DNA of 64,000 bases. Origin: Candidatus Gastranaerophilales bacterium (GTDB lineage Bacteria > Cyanobacteriota > Vampirovibrionia > Gastranaerophilales > Gastranaerophilaceae). Made by a program: the position numbers and the translations under genes. Shown in pieces: positions 42,751 to 50,992 of the stretch. The notes under the pieces were generated by a model. The model had not been told where the DNA came from and ran no database searches. It was given only the letters and a program-made list of their open reading frames with translations. The first letter of the stretch is position 1. Each line of letters begins with the position of its first letter. The stretch covers positions 186,001 to 250,000 of the forward strand of contig CALVBS010000004.1 in assembly GCA_944325865.1 (NCBI GenBank). The letters are read 5' to 3'.

Positions 42751-45639
42751 TTAAGCATTGTAGATATCCAATTCCTCCTGATTTGGATAAATATCAGTTT
42801 TTTTAGGAGCAAGAGCACCTTTTACTGTTGACAAAAGCGGCATTGAGGAGTAGTTTTTTGTTTTCTTATCTTTGTTTGTGATTTCTTCGCATCTTTCAAT
42901 GGTCGAATCCTGAAACATAGCTTTATGAGATTTTACATACTTCGCTGCAGCTTTCTTATCGGAAGTCTGACAGGTAAGCATAATATCAACAACTTTATAA
43001 ACAACATCCGAATCAAGCCCAGGAGTATTCAGAATATATTGCCCGTAACCCTGTTTGACAAGACCGGACAACATTTGCGGGCAATATGTTGCAATTTTTG
43101 AAAATACTGTTCCCTGCCAGCTCATCGGAATTTTACTTAACAGTTTAAATTGTTCTTGAGGGGAAGCATTCAGGAAGTTTTTGATATAGCTGAGCTTTTG
43201 CTCATCATCTGTAATTTCCTGCTCAATGTTAGATTGCATACCTGTTAATTTTTCGTATTGTTCATGGAATTCAGCAACCTGCTGGGCTACTTCCTGAGCT
43301 TGCCGTACTTCGGTTTCCTGCTGCATAGCCTGATATTTAGGATTTTCCTGTACATAATCCGCATATTTGTCGAAATTAGACATAGCTGCGTCGATAGCAT
43401 CCTGATTTCCGGTATTTTTGGTAGAGTCAAGAGCATCACCCTGAACGGACTCATCGTATTTATAAATATTACCGGCAGCATGTTCAACAACATCTGAGTA
43501 TTTGCTTTCCATATAAAAATTATGCATATCCAGCTGATTTTCTTTGTCAGCATTTGCGATATGATCTGCGTTTGTATTTAAAAGGTCAATTTTTTCTTCG
43601 CCTTCGAATAATTCATCAGTTCTGTTATAGGCTAATTCCATACCTTCAGTCTGATTTTCTTTATCAAATCTTGCCCAAGTACCATCTTCAACAAATGCTT
43701 CTGTTGCAAGTCTTGAATCGTTTGTGTACATCGAGGCAAGTCTTGTTTGGTTTTCAGAGAGCATTAAGTCAGTATGAACAGCTCCGTAAGCCTTAGTCTC
43801 CTCTGTAGCAAATTGATTAATTGTTTCATTTGACTTTAACTGTAATTCAGCATTCACATAAGTTGCAGTAATATCAATGTTTTTATTTGCAATCTCTGTG
43901 TCTTCATTCGCTTCACCTAAAGCTGCAATATATTCATCTTTATTTTCGTCCGGTATTTCCAGAGCAGAATCCAAGAATACGTCTTGAGTACTACTAATTA
44001 ATCGTTTTGCATGTTCCAAAAGCTTACTTTGACCATTTCTTTCAAAGTAGAGTTTAGCATCCTTATACAGATTTTTCTGTTTTTGTCCATTAATTTTGTC
44101 ATATGCTTTTGGAACATTTTTATTTTTTTTGCGAATATTATTCAAAGATTTGGTACTTACATCTGTAGAAACATCTTTATGGCTTAGAATTTTCTTACCA
44201 ATTTCCGGATCAAAAACCAAACAGGCACTAAGAAAACTTACTTTAGTTTCGGCGGCATCTATACCTTCCGAACATAACCCGTTGTATAATTCTATAGCCA
44301 ACTTACTCTGCTTTTTAGCACTATTCGGATATTTTTCTTTAACATATGCCATTAGAATAGCGGCACGTTCTTGAGGATCAGAAGTTTGTTCGTATAACTT
44401 TCCAAAAGAACTTTCTCTAAATTTATGATAACTTTTCGGAGGTTCTTTTTTCTCGATTTGATACGCTTTAGCCCATTTTCGAATCTTTACGGAATCATTA
44501 CTATTGATAACTTTTTCCAGTTTTTCAGCTCTTGCGGTATCACCATTTTTTTTAGCTTCTTCAAGTTCAGCCTCAAGGTTCTTTAACCCCTGAAATTTTG
44601 CTTCCATCAAAACACCCTGCATTGCAGGATCGTTTATGTCAGCATTTAACTTATCTAGTAATTTTTGTTCATCAGCAGATAATTCACCGTTTTGTGCTTT
44701 TTGAGTTAAATATTGCTGCAAAACTTCCGTTTGAGTTAAATTATTATCTTTCATGTATTGCTTTGCATCAGCAAGACATAAATTATCCTGACCTGCTAAA
44801 TGATTTACGGCATCAACAAGAGTCTGTTGATATTGTAATCTTGCTTTATCAGAATCACTCAATGTATTAGGAGCAAGCTCTTTTACCTCGGAAAGATATG
44901 AATAAACCAAGTCTGACTTTTGATTTTGATCAAGTTTATTCATCTGTTCAATAGTATATCCGCCGTAGTTTGCAGCCTGCAAATCCGTCATCATTGCGTC
45001 AATGGCCTTGCCCTTCAAATCAGAAGAGGTTTCGCTCAAAACAGCAGAAAACTTCTCCTCCAAGCCTTTTTTGCTTTCGGCAATATATTTAGTCTGTTCT
45101 TCTTTAGAAAGGTTATTCCAATCATCAAGCGTTTTCGGATTTTCAGAGTCTGAATACATAAATGAATTTTTTGTATATTCATTTACATAAACTTCTAATT
45201 TCTTACTCAAAGGAAGTTTACTATAATCAGCATTATTAAAATATAAATGATCTAAACTCTCTTTAGGGGTCTCATTTTGAGTAGTCTGTGCAGAAGTTTG
45301 AGTTGCTGCAGATTGAGATTCAGATGCTGTTGCGGCTTGTGATGGTTGTGCAGTATTATTATTCTGGGAAGTTTGTTCCGTTGTTTTGGTTTTATTTTTT
45401 GAAATGTATTCAAGCTGTTTTTCCAGAGACATTGTTGCAAATTCAGGATTTGCATTGACCATAGCCATATATTCAGCCTCTGTTATACCCAATTTTTTCA
45501 AAAGCTCATCTTGAGGTTTTGCCATTATAGATGTATTTTCTGGCTTGGCCTGAGCTGAAGCTGAAGCCTGGGATGTACTTGCAGCAGAGGTTGTGCTATT
45601 TACATTTGGATTTTCAGCATTTACATTTGTGAATTCCAT
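42751..45639 (-). CDS. Unrecognised large 962-aa protein
   Basis: No signal peptide, membrane helix or known domain is seen. The first 40 residues and residues 80-120 are Ser/Thr/Gln/Ala-rich and low-complexity; between them is a compact helical segment (LLKKLGITEAEYMAMVNANP). Residues 120-560 are charged helices (YVKEKYPNSAKKQSKLAIEL). Residues about 600-770 contain many Asn/Asp/Glu and look like a chain of short degenerate helical repeats; the end carries a Cys pair and a Pro-rich tail. GGTGAG lies before the ATG. It lies 91 bp after the 45731 gene in the same direction. A structural or secreted role is possible. Confidence 0.7.
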   Translation of the reverse strand: MEFTNVNAENPNVNSTTSAASTSQASASAQAKPENTSIMAKPQDELLKKLGITEAEYMAMVNANPEFATMSLEKQLEYISKNKTKTTEQTSQNNNTAQPSQAATASESQSAATQTSAQTTQNETPKESLDHLYFNNADYSKLPLSKKLEVYVNEYTKNSFMYSDSENPKTLDDWNNLSKEEQTKYIAESKKGLEEKFSAVLSETSSDLKGKAIDAMMTDLQAANYGGYTIEQMNKLDQNQKSDLVYSYLSEVKELAPNTLSDSDKARLQYQQTLVDAVNHLAGQDNLCLADAKQYMKDNNLTQTEVLQQYLTQKAQNGELSADEQKLLDKLNADINDPAMQGVLMEAKFQGLKNLEAELEEAKKNGDTARAEKLEKVINSNDSVKIRKWAKAYQIEKKEPPKSYHKFRESSFGKLYEQTSDPQERAAILMAYVKEKYPNSAKKQSKLAIELYNGLCSEGIDAAETKVSFLSACLVFDPEIGKKILSHKDVSTDVSTKSLNNIRKKNKNVPKAYDKINGQKQKNLYKDAKLYFERNGQSKLLEHAKRLISSTQDVFLDSALEIPDENKDEYIAALGEANEDTEIANKNIDITATYVNAELQLKSNETINQFATEETKAYGAVHTDLMLSENQTRLASMYTNDSRLATEAFVEDGTWARFDKENQTEGMELAYNRTDELFEGEEKIDLLNTNADHIANADKENQLDMHNFYMESKYSDVVEHAAGNIYKYDESVQGDALDSTKNTGNQDAIDAAMSNFDKYADYVQENPKYQAMQQETEVRQAQEVAQQVAEFHEQYEKLTGMQSNIEQEITDDEQKLSYIKNFLNASPQEQFKLLSKIPMSWQGTVFSKIATYCPQMLSGLVKQGYGQYILNTPGLDSDVVYKVVDIMLTCQTSDKKAAAKYVKSHKAMFQDSTIERCEEITNKDKKTKNYSSMPLLSTVKGALAPKKTDIYPNQEELDIYNA

Positions 45640-45730
45640 AATACTCTCACCATTTTTACTTTATATCCATGTAAAAACATAACGGACATAACAATTTCAA
45701 CATGAATAAAAATCTTTACATAAGTTAAAA

Positions 45731-46864
45731 TTATTGAACCTGAGTAATTACACCTTTTCCAAAGACCTTATAATCAGTATCCCAACCGGTAAACATTCCA
45801 AAGGCAGATTTCCCGTCAGAAGATTTAGCGTACTTTTTAAGTTCATTACCTAGTTTTGTATCCATTAAAACAATCTTAGTAGTACCGTTCCCTTGCAGTA
45901 AAGTCGAGGTATATTTTGCGACAATACTTGAATATTCATCTTTATCAATATTGGCGATATGATCAATTACAAGACCAACTCTGAACTGGTTACCGGGATT
46001 TGTTGTTTTTTCACAGGTTACAAGCGGCTTATTATCTGCATTATTTTTATAGAAAGAAATTTTATAGGTTCCGTTATCACCGACGATTGTCTTGGTTGGA
46101 GCAGTTCTTGTATATCCGGTAAGGTTATAACCTGTTGACTTATCTAATATATTACCCCTTGAATTATTCTGGAAGGTTGCCGAAGGTGTCAAACCTAATG
46201 TTCTGTTATAAACATTAACCGGAATGACATCTTTATTAGGATTATTAGCGATTTGCTGCTGTATATATTTTGCAATAGGGTCGTTATTCATAGATAATTC
46301 TACAGATAAACCATTCGGCTTTGATACAATTTTTGTCATTGGTAAAACACCCTGACTTATACCGTCATCAGAAACTATATTAAAGTTAATTTTATTTATA
46401 GCCTTTACTGTTGCAGGCATATCATTATAAGCTATACCATTAGCATCTATAGTAACTAATTCAATCGCATCAAATCCTGAGCCTCTTCTACCTTCAGTAT
46501 TAACAAGATTTACAATATAACCGCTTATATTTTGCCCCTTTGCCGGAAACTGTTTTGAAGCAAGAATTACTTTACTTGATGCTGCCGCACTTACACTTGA
46601 GATGTCATTAACATCAGAAGTTTCAACAAGTTCAATCATATCTTCAGGAAAGTCCGCAATTTCAGAGGCATTAATATTTGCTGTATTCAAAGGACTCATT
46701 GCAAGAAGCGTCATTAAAGGTACCGCTTTCAAAGCAGACGCTTTCTTACTGGAAAACTCATTTGATTGATATTCAAAACCATCGTTATTATTTTTTCTAC
46801 CAGTAAAACTTGTATTATAATTATTACCATTTAACCCTAAACTCATCACCGGTGTAATAGCCAT
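45731..46864 (-). CDS. Unrecognised 377-aa protein with N-terminal SFTG tail
   Basis: The N-terminus has a short tail with NTSFTGRKN, then a region with a weakly hydrophobic stretch (ALKAVPLMTLLAMSPLNTAN, about 44-63) that could be a late signal sequence. The rest (about 90-377) is beta-rich with alternating hydrophobic residues (ISGYIVNLVNTEGRRGSGFD; VVTIDANGIAYND-like) and may be an extracellular beta-sandwich. GGAG lies about 10 bp before the ATG. Followed downstream by the 962-aa gene; the pair may be one unit. No family recognised. Confidence 0.7.
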   Translation of the reverse strand: MAITPVMSLGLNGNNYNTSFTGRKNNNDGFEYQSNEFSSKKASALKAVPLMTLLAMSPLNTANINASEIADFPEDMIELVETSDVNDISSVSAAASSKVILASKQFPAKGQNISGYIVNLVNTEGRRGSGFDAIELVTIDANGIAYNDMPATVKAINKINFNIVSDDGISQGVLPMTKIVSKPNGLSVELSMNNDPIAKYIQQQIANNPNKDVIPVNVYNRTLGLTPSATFQNNSRGNILDKSTGYNLTGYTRTAPTKTIVGDNGTYKISFYKNNADNKPLVTCEKTTNPGNQFRVGLVIDHIANIDKDEYSSIVAKYTSTLLQGNGTTKIVLMDTKLGNELKKYAKSSDGKSAFGMFTGWDTDYKVFGKGVITQVQ

Positions 46865-47233
46865 AATGTCTTAACTCCATTCTGTTTTTATTTTCAGTTG
46901 CACAAAATTTGTTACATATAAAACAGGCACAAAATATCTTTTGCTACCTAATTTATATATAATCTTTATTCATTTCCCCTATTCGACCAGATTATAGCAA
47001 GCTTTCAGAATTTTGTAAAATGGTATATACGATTTTAATTTTTCTTAACAATTACTATAAAAGTAGCATTCCTTAATATGTTCAAATCATGATTATGGTT
47101 GTATTTAAAGTTTTTTTGTTATATTTTACATGTGTATAAAATATTGACTTAAAACAGAGGCTAAAGCCTCTGGCAAATATGAAAAAGTCCGACCAATATC
47201 GGTAAACATATAAAAAAAAGAAGGAGAACTCAA
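46865..47233 (+). promoter_or_regulatory. Intergenic region before fba, with two leader hairpins
   Basis: No gene is seen in these 369 bp. It separates the divergent 45731 and fba genes. Near fba, TATAAA at 47135-47140 may be a -10 box. Two hairpins follow: CAGAGGCT/AGCCTCTG (47155-47172) and CCGA/TCGG about 20 bp later. They would lie in the fba leader. AAGGAG precedes the fba ATG. Confidence 0.4.
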
Positions 47234-48193
47234 ATGAGTGAAAGAAAATTAGTTGGAACAGGAGAAATGTTCAAAAAAGCACTCGCTGGCGGTTATGCTA
47301 TTGGTGCTTACAACGTTAACAACATGGAAATTTTGCAGGGTATTGCAGAAGCTGCGGAAGAAACTCAATCACCTATCATTTTACAGGTATCTGCAGGTGC
47401 AAGAAAATATGCTAACCAAACTTACCTAATTAAATTGGTTGAAGCAGCATTAGCTACAACTACAGTACCTATCGCATTGCACTTAGACCACGGTGCTGAT
47501 TTTGAAATTTGTAAAGCTTGTATTGACGGCGGATTTTCATCAGTAATGATTGATGGTTCAAGATTCCCTCTTGAAGAAAACATCAAATTAACAAAACAGG
47601 TTGTTGATTATGCACATCCACGCGGAGTTTCAGTTGAAGCAGAGCTCGGCAAATTAGCAGGTGTAGAAGATGATGTTAAAGTTCATGCTAAAGATTCTAC
47701 ATATACAGATCCGGCAGAAGCTGCAAGATTTGTAAAAGAAACAGGATGTGATTCACTGGCTGTAGCTATCGGAACATCTCACGGTGCTTACAAATTCAAA
47801 GGTGAAGCAAAACTTGACTTTGAAAGACTTGCTGAAATTAAAAAAGCTGTAAATGAAGCTGTAGGATATGATTATCCGTTAGTATTGCACGGTTCATCAT
47901 CAGTTCCGGCAGAATTTGTTGCTAAATGTAATAAATTTGGCGGCAACCTGCCTGATGCACAGGGTGTTCCGGAAGATATGCTTAACTATGCTTCTAAACA
48001 CGGTGTTGCAAAAATCAATATCGATACAGACTTGAGACTTGCAATGACTTCAACAATCAGAGAGTTCTTTATTGAACATCCTGAAAAATTTGACCCGAGA
48101 GAATATATGGGTCCTGGCAGAACTGCTGTTAAAGAAATGGTTATGCACAAAATGCGTGATGTTCTTGGTACTGCAGGACATGCTAAAGACTAA
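47234..48193 (+). CDS. fba: Class II fructose-bisphosphate aldolase
   Basis: Cleaves fructose 1,6-bisphosphate to two trioses in glycolysis, or the reverse, with a zinc ion. Motifs are GAYNVNNMEILQG (phosphate side), IALHLDHGADFEICKACI (zinc His; DH at about 81-82), SVEAELGKLAG (Glu), GTSHGAYK (zinc His) and VLHGSSSVP (zinc His), with INIDTDLR near the end. The 319-residue length fits the short class IIA/B bacterial type. AAGGAG lies before the ATG. It is monocistronic with its own terminator; codon use is of a highly expressed gene (inferred from recurrent A/T-ending preferred codons). Confidence 0.96.
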   Translation: MSERKLVGTGEMFKKALAGGYAIGAYNVNNMEILQGIAEAAEETQSPIILQVSAGARKYANQTYLIKLVEAALATTTVPIALHLDHGADFEICKACIDGGFSSVMIDGSRFPLEENIKLTKQVVDYAHPRGVSVEAELGKLAGVEDDVKVHAKDSTYTDPAEAARFVKETGCDSLAVAIGTSHGAYKFKGEAKLDFERLAEIKKAVNEAVGYDYPLVLHGSSSVPAEFVAKCNKFGGNLPDAQGVPEDMLNYASKHGVAKINIDTDLRLAMTSTIREFFIEHPEKFDPREYMGPGRTAVKEMVMHKMRDVLGTAGHAKD

Positions 48194-48209
48194 TTTCTTT
48201 TTGAAATAC

Positions 48210-48242
48210 AAAAATCCCGTTCTAATTGAACGGGATTTTTTA
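48210..48242 (+). terminator. Terminator of fba
   Basis: AAAAATCCCGTTC and GAACGGGATTTTTT around a TAATT loop, 17 bp after the stop codon. Confidence 0.9.
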
Positions 48243-48362
48243 TTACTTTATATTAGATTCGCTAATACAACTTTAAACTATCCGGCTTCATTAAAAAATA
48301 ATTAATTATTACGTATATTCTTAAATTTTATATTATCATTAATATAGGAGATATATAAACAT

Positions 48363-49415
48363 ATGGAATATAAAGATTATTATGAAATATTAGGCGTGAA
48401 AAGAGATGCAAGCGAAGCTGAAATCAAATCGGCATACAGAAAGCTTGCAAGAAAATATCACCCTGATGTAAATAAGACAAAAGAGGCAGAAAGTAAATTC
48501 AAAGATATAAATGAAGCTTACGAAGTTCTCAGCGATAAAGCCAAACGTCAAAGATATGACAGCTTAGGTTCAAACTGGCAGGGCGGACAAAGCTATACTC
48601 CGCCTCCGGGATTTGAACAATTCAATTTTGGAGGAGGAAACGGCGGAGCTTATCAAAGTTTCAACTTTAACGGTCAGGATCTTGGAGGTTTCTCAGACTT
48701 TTTCAGTTCACTTTTCGGTGATATGATGATGGGCGGCGGTGCAAGAAGTCAGGGCATGAATTTTGGAGGATTTGACTTTGGCGGTCCGCAGCAGACAGCT
48801 TCATCAAGAAGAAGCTCCCGTCAGAGACAAACAAAGACATCAAAAGAAGATCTTGATATTACAAAAACTTTGAACATAACAGCGAAAGATGTTTTTAATA
48901 AAAAACCTATAAGCGTAAACTTTTCTGAAATGAACCGATGTACACAATGTCCTCCAAACGGCGGTTATTGTACTGCTTGCGGCGGAACAGGCTTTACCAA
49001 TGTAACAAAGTCAATAAAAGTAAAACTTCCTCCTGAAGTAAAAGAAGGGCAGAAGGTAAGACTCAAAGGCGAAGGTAAAGTTGATAGTTATGGTCAGGCC
49101 GGTGACTTGTATTTAATAATACACTTTACTGATAAGGAATATGAGGTTGATGGTACAGACCTTACAAAAGAAATTGAAATAACACCTCCTGAAGCTGTTC
49201 TTGGTACAAAGAAAGAAATTTCCACTCTTCACGGGAATATAGGAATAAAAATTCCACCCAAAACATCTTCCGGTCAAATGCTAAGGCTGAAAAACCTTGG
49301 CCTTCCGAAAAAAGACGGAGGGTTCGGAAATCTTAATGCAAAAATAAAAATTATAATACCGAAAAATCTTACCGAAAAACAAATTGAATTATATAAACAA
49401 ATTCAAAATTCATAA
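48363..49415 (+). CDS. DnaJ-type co-chaperone with reduced zinc finger
   Basis: A J-domain protein that would stimulate DnaK. Residues 1-70 form the J domain with the essential HPD (YHPDVNK). A Gly/Phe-rich linker (about 75-150) follows, then a C-terminal peptide-binding region (about 165-345) with [20 protein letters not shown] and GDLYLIIHF. Classical DnaJ has four CxxCxGxG repeats; here only CTQC and CTACGGTG remain, enough for one zinc site. It is thus between DnaJ and CbpA types. A weak AGGAGAT site lies 11 bp upstream of the ATG. Confidence 0.88.
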   Translation: MEYKDYYEILGVKRDASEAEIKSAYRKLARKYHPDVNKTKEAESKFKDINEAYEVLSDKAKRQRYDSLGSNWQGGQSYTPPPGFEQFNFGGGNGGAYQSFNFNGQDLGGFSDFFSSLFGDMMMGGGARSQGMNFGGFDFGGPQQTASSRRSSRQRQTKTSKEDLDITKTLNITAKDVFNKKPISVNFSEMNRCTQCPPNGGYCTACGGTGFTNVTKSIKVKLPPEVKEGQKVRLKGEGKVDSYGQAGDLYLIIHFTDKEYEVDGTDLTKEIEITPPEAVLGTKKEISTLHGNIGIKIPPKTSSGQMLRLKNLGLPKKDGGFGNLNAKIKIIIPKNLTEKQIELYKQIQNS

Positions 49416-49416
49416 C

Positions 49417-49444
49417 AAAAAGCAGGATTAATATCCTGCTTTTT
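49417..49444 (+). terminator. Terminator of the dnaJ-like gene
   Basis: AAAAGCAGGAT and ATCCTGCTTTTT with a TAAT loop, directly after the stop codon. Confidence 0.88.
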
Positions 49445-49449
49445 AGGGA

Positions 49450-49607
49450 GATGGTGTTATTGGAACTATGGTTCTTTTTATGTTAGGAAGAGGGTACATA
49501 TATACCGGATTAGTTCACACGACCTCTCTTTATAAAAAGAAGAGATAATGACCCCGACTTACGGGAAAAGGTGCCAATGGCGGGTAAGGTCTTTTAAAGA
49601 CCGTTTT
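49450..49607 (+). ncRNA. Candidate small RNA with its own terminator
   Basis: This stretch lacks an open frame of note but holds several short hairpins: GAAC/GTTC near 49465, GGTA/TACC near 49495, TCTCTT/AAGAGA near 49530, CCCG/CGGG near 49555. ATTGG near its start can pair with CCAAT near 49575. It ends with GGTCTT-TTA-AAGACC (49588-49602) followed by GTTTTT, terminator-like. No known RNA family was recognised and no clear promoter was found, so it may be only degenerate repeat DNA. Confidence 0.33.
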
Positions 49608-49759
49608 TATTGTCATCCAATATTTAGCACTGCAAAATCGAATTGATGACATGAAAACTTACTTTTTCACCTTTCAGCTCCGCTATTGTATTATCGCACA
49701 TACCTGACAAAATCCCCCTTTATCCCCCTTTACAAAATGGGGCAAAAACAGATGCAGAT

Positions 49760-49803
49760 GCCTCTATTTGTAAAAGAGGTGGCACAAAGTGACGGTGGGT
49801 TTT
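49760..49803 (+). repeat. Hairpin repeat, copy A
   Basis: GCCTCTATTTGTAAAAGAGG forms an imperfect stem-loop, followed by the shared block TGGCACAAAGTGACGGTGGG and TTTT. Slightly diverged in the left arm from copies B and C. Confidence 0.75.
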
Positions 49804-49854
49804 CGATATTGCAAAAAATCCCCCTGCTCCCCGTTAAAAAATGAGGCTAATAAT

Positions 49855-49900
49855 GCCTCCCTTTGTAAGGGAGGTGCCACGTAAGTGGCGGTAGGTTTTT
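49855..49900 (+). repeat. Hairpin repeat, copy B
   Basis: The CCTCCC/GGGAGG stem-loop, then GTGCCACGTAAGTGGCGGTA, with its own CCAC/GTGG hairpin. The changes relative to copy C (GGCAC to GCCAC, AGTGAC to AGTGGC) keep a paired structure. Confidence 0.8.
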
Positions 49901-50115
49901 ACTTCATACTATTTTTAATGTGTATTTTTTGTAGTCTATTCTTTCTCTTTGTTGCGATGCAAAGAGAAAGAACAGACAGAAGAAAGAGAAACATGCTATA
50001 TTACGGCAATGCTTCGCATTGCTTTATTCAAAATGACGCCGTGAAAAACAGAGTTTTTCACCTTTCAGCCTCGCTATCGTGCTATCGCACACGCTCGGCA
50101 TTTTTTTAGCAAACA

Positions 50116-50159
50116 GCCTCCCTTTGTAAGGGAGGTGGCACAAAGTGACGGTGGGTTTT
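50116..50159 (+). repeat. Hairpin repeat, copy C
   Basis: CCTCCCTTTGTAAGGGAGG, followed by TGGCACAAAGTGACGGTGGG and TTTT; identical to copy A in the second block. The T-run after it could let it act as a terminator. Confidence 0.8.
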
Positions 50160-50363
50160 ATTTCAAACTATTTTTAAAGTGTTTTTATAGTCTATTCCTT
50201 CTCTTTGTTGCTATACAAAAAGAAACACCTGCTGTATAGCAATGCTTCATATTACAAAATCGAGTTGATGACATGAAAACTTCGTTTTTCACTTTTTAGC
50301 ACTGCTATTGTAACATCATATATATTTATGTTATCTTTAGTAAAAGATTAAGGATTTATATTT

Positions 50364-50951
50364 ATGGGAATTGTGGAAGATTTAGAAGACGTAAAACAAA
50401 TGTGTCAGTATTGCGACAAATGTGCTCTGGCACAATCCAGAACGAATATAGTCTTTTCAGGCGGTGTACCCAATCATAAACTTATGCTTATCGGAGAGGC
50501 TCCGGGATACTATGAAGATCAGCAGGGTGAGCCTTTTGTCGGCAAAGCAGGTCAGCTTCTGGATAAAATTTTTGAATCTGTAGGTCTTTCCAGACAGAAA
50601 GATGTATATATATGTAACACCCTAAAATGTCGTCCGCCCAATAACAGAGACCCGCTGCCCGAAGAAAAAGAGGCCTGCAGGGCTTTTCTTGATGCACAGA
50701 TTGAAATCCTAAAACCAAGAATCATTCTTCTCTGCGGAAAAGTAGCCCTTTCTTCATTGCTGAATACATCAATCGGAATTACAAAAGTCAGAGGCAAATG
50801 GTTTGATGGGCCGTTTGGAAGTAAAATGATGCCGATATTTCATCCGTCATATCTGCTGCGTAATGATTCTCATGAAAAAGGCAGTCCGAAATGGCTTATG
50901 TGGCAGGATATTCAGGAAGTTAAAAAAGCCTATGACGCTTTAACAGAATAA
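50364..50951 (+). CDS. Uracil-DNA glycosylase, family 4 (iron-sulfur type)
   Basis: Removes uracil from DNA in base excision repair. The 195-residue product has the N-terminal cluster cysteines CQYCDKC (about 15-21), motif A GEAPGYYEDQQGEPFVGKAG, the further cysteine block ICNTLKCRPPNNR, and motif B PIFHPSYLLRN. Two early Cys within CxxC and a later Cys match family 4/5 [4Fe-4S] enzymes, and GEAPG distinguishes family 4. A weak AAGGA site precedes the ATG. It is monocistronic. Family-4 enzymes are typical of thermophiles and many anaerobes. Confidence 0.92.
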   Translation: MGIVEDLEDVKQMCQYCDKCALAQSRTNIVFSGGVPNHKLMLIGEAPGYYEDQQGEPFVGKAGQLLDKIFESVGLSRQKDVYICNTLKCRPPNNRDPLPEEKEACRAFLDAQIEILKPRIILLCGKVALSSLLNTSIGITKVRGKWFDGPFGSKMMPIFHPSYLLRNDSHEKGSPKWLMWQDIQEVKKAYDALTE

Positions 50952-50992
50952 ACCGGACAGATAATAATAAAATTTTATTAACATTTTAACGA

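Larger units (their letters stand above)
49616..50320 (+). repeat. Composite intergenic repeat array (about 260-bp unit, degenerate copies)
   Basis: Within the 948-bp gene-free gap (49416-50363) three sequence modules recur in the same order. Module 1 is the hairpin repeat listed separately. Module 2 is the ACTATTTTTAA...TAGTCTATTC...CTCTTTGTTGC element at about 49907-49956 and 50167-50211. Module 3 is the ATGACATGAAAAC...TTTTTCACCTTTCAGC...GCTATTGT element at about 49645-49690, a variant at 50038-50080, and 50268-50312. The array looks like duplication of one unit of about 260 bp plus a partial copy. A short open frame at 49885-50109 lies inside these repeats and is unlikely to be a gene. 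Confidence 0.75.

Noticed and set aside
42751-45639. Several plus-strand frames of 60-92 codons opposite the 962-aa gene
   Set aside because: They are scattered, lack ribosome sites, and the minus-strand frame is continuous over 2.9 kb.
47155-47172. Hairpin CAGAGGCT/AGCCTCTG before fba considered as a terminator or riboswitch
   Set aside because: No T-run follows and no known aptamer is recognised; kept only as a note in the intergenic entry.
49885-50109. A 74-codon open frame on the plus strand in the intergenic repeat region
   Set aside because: It lies inside the composite repeats, has no ribosome site, and its product has no sensible domain pattern beyond a hydrophobic start caused by T-rich DNA.
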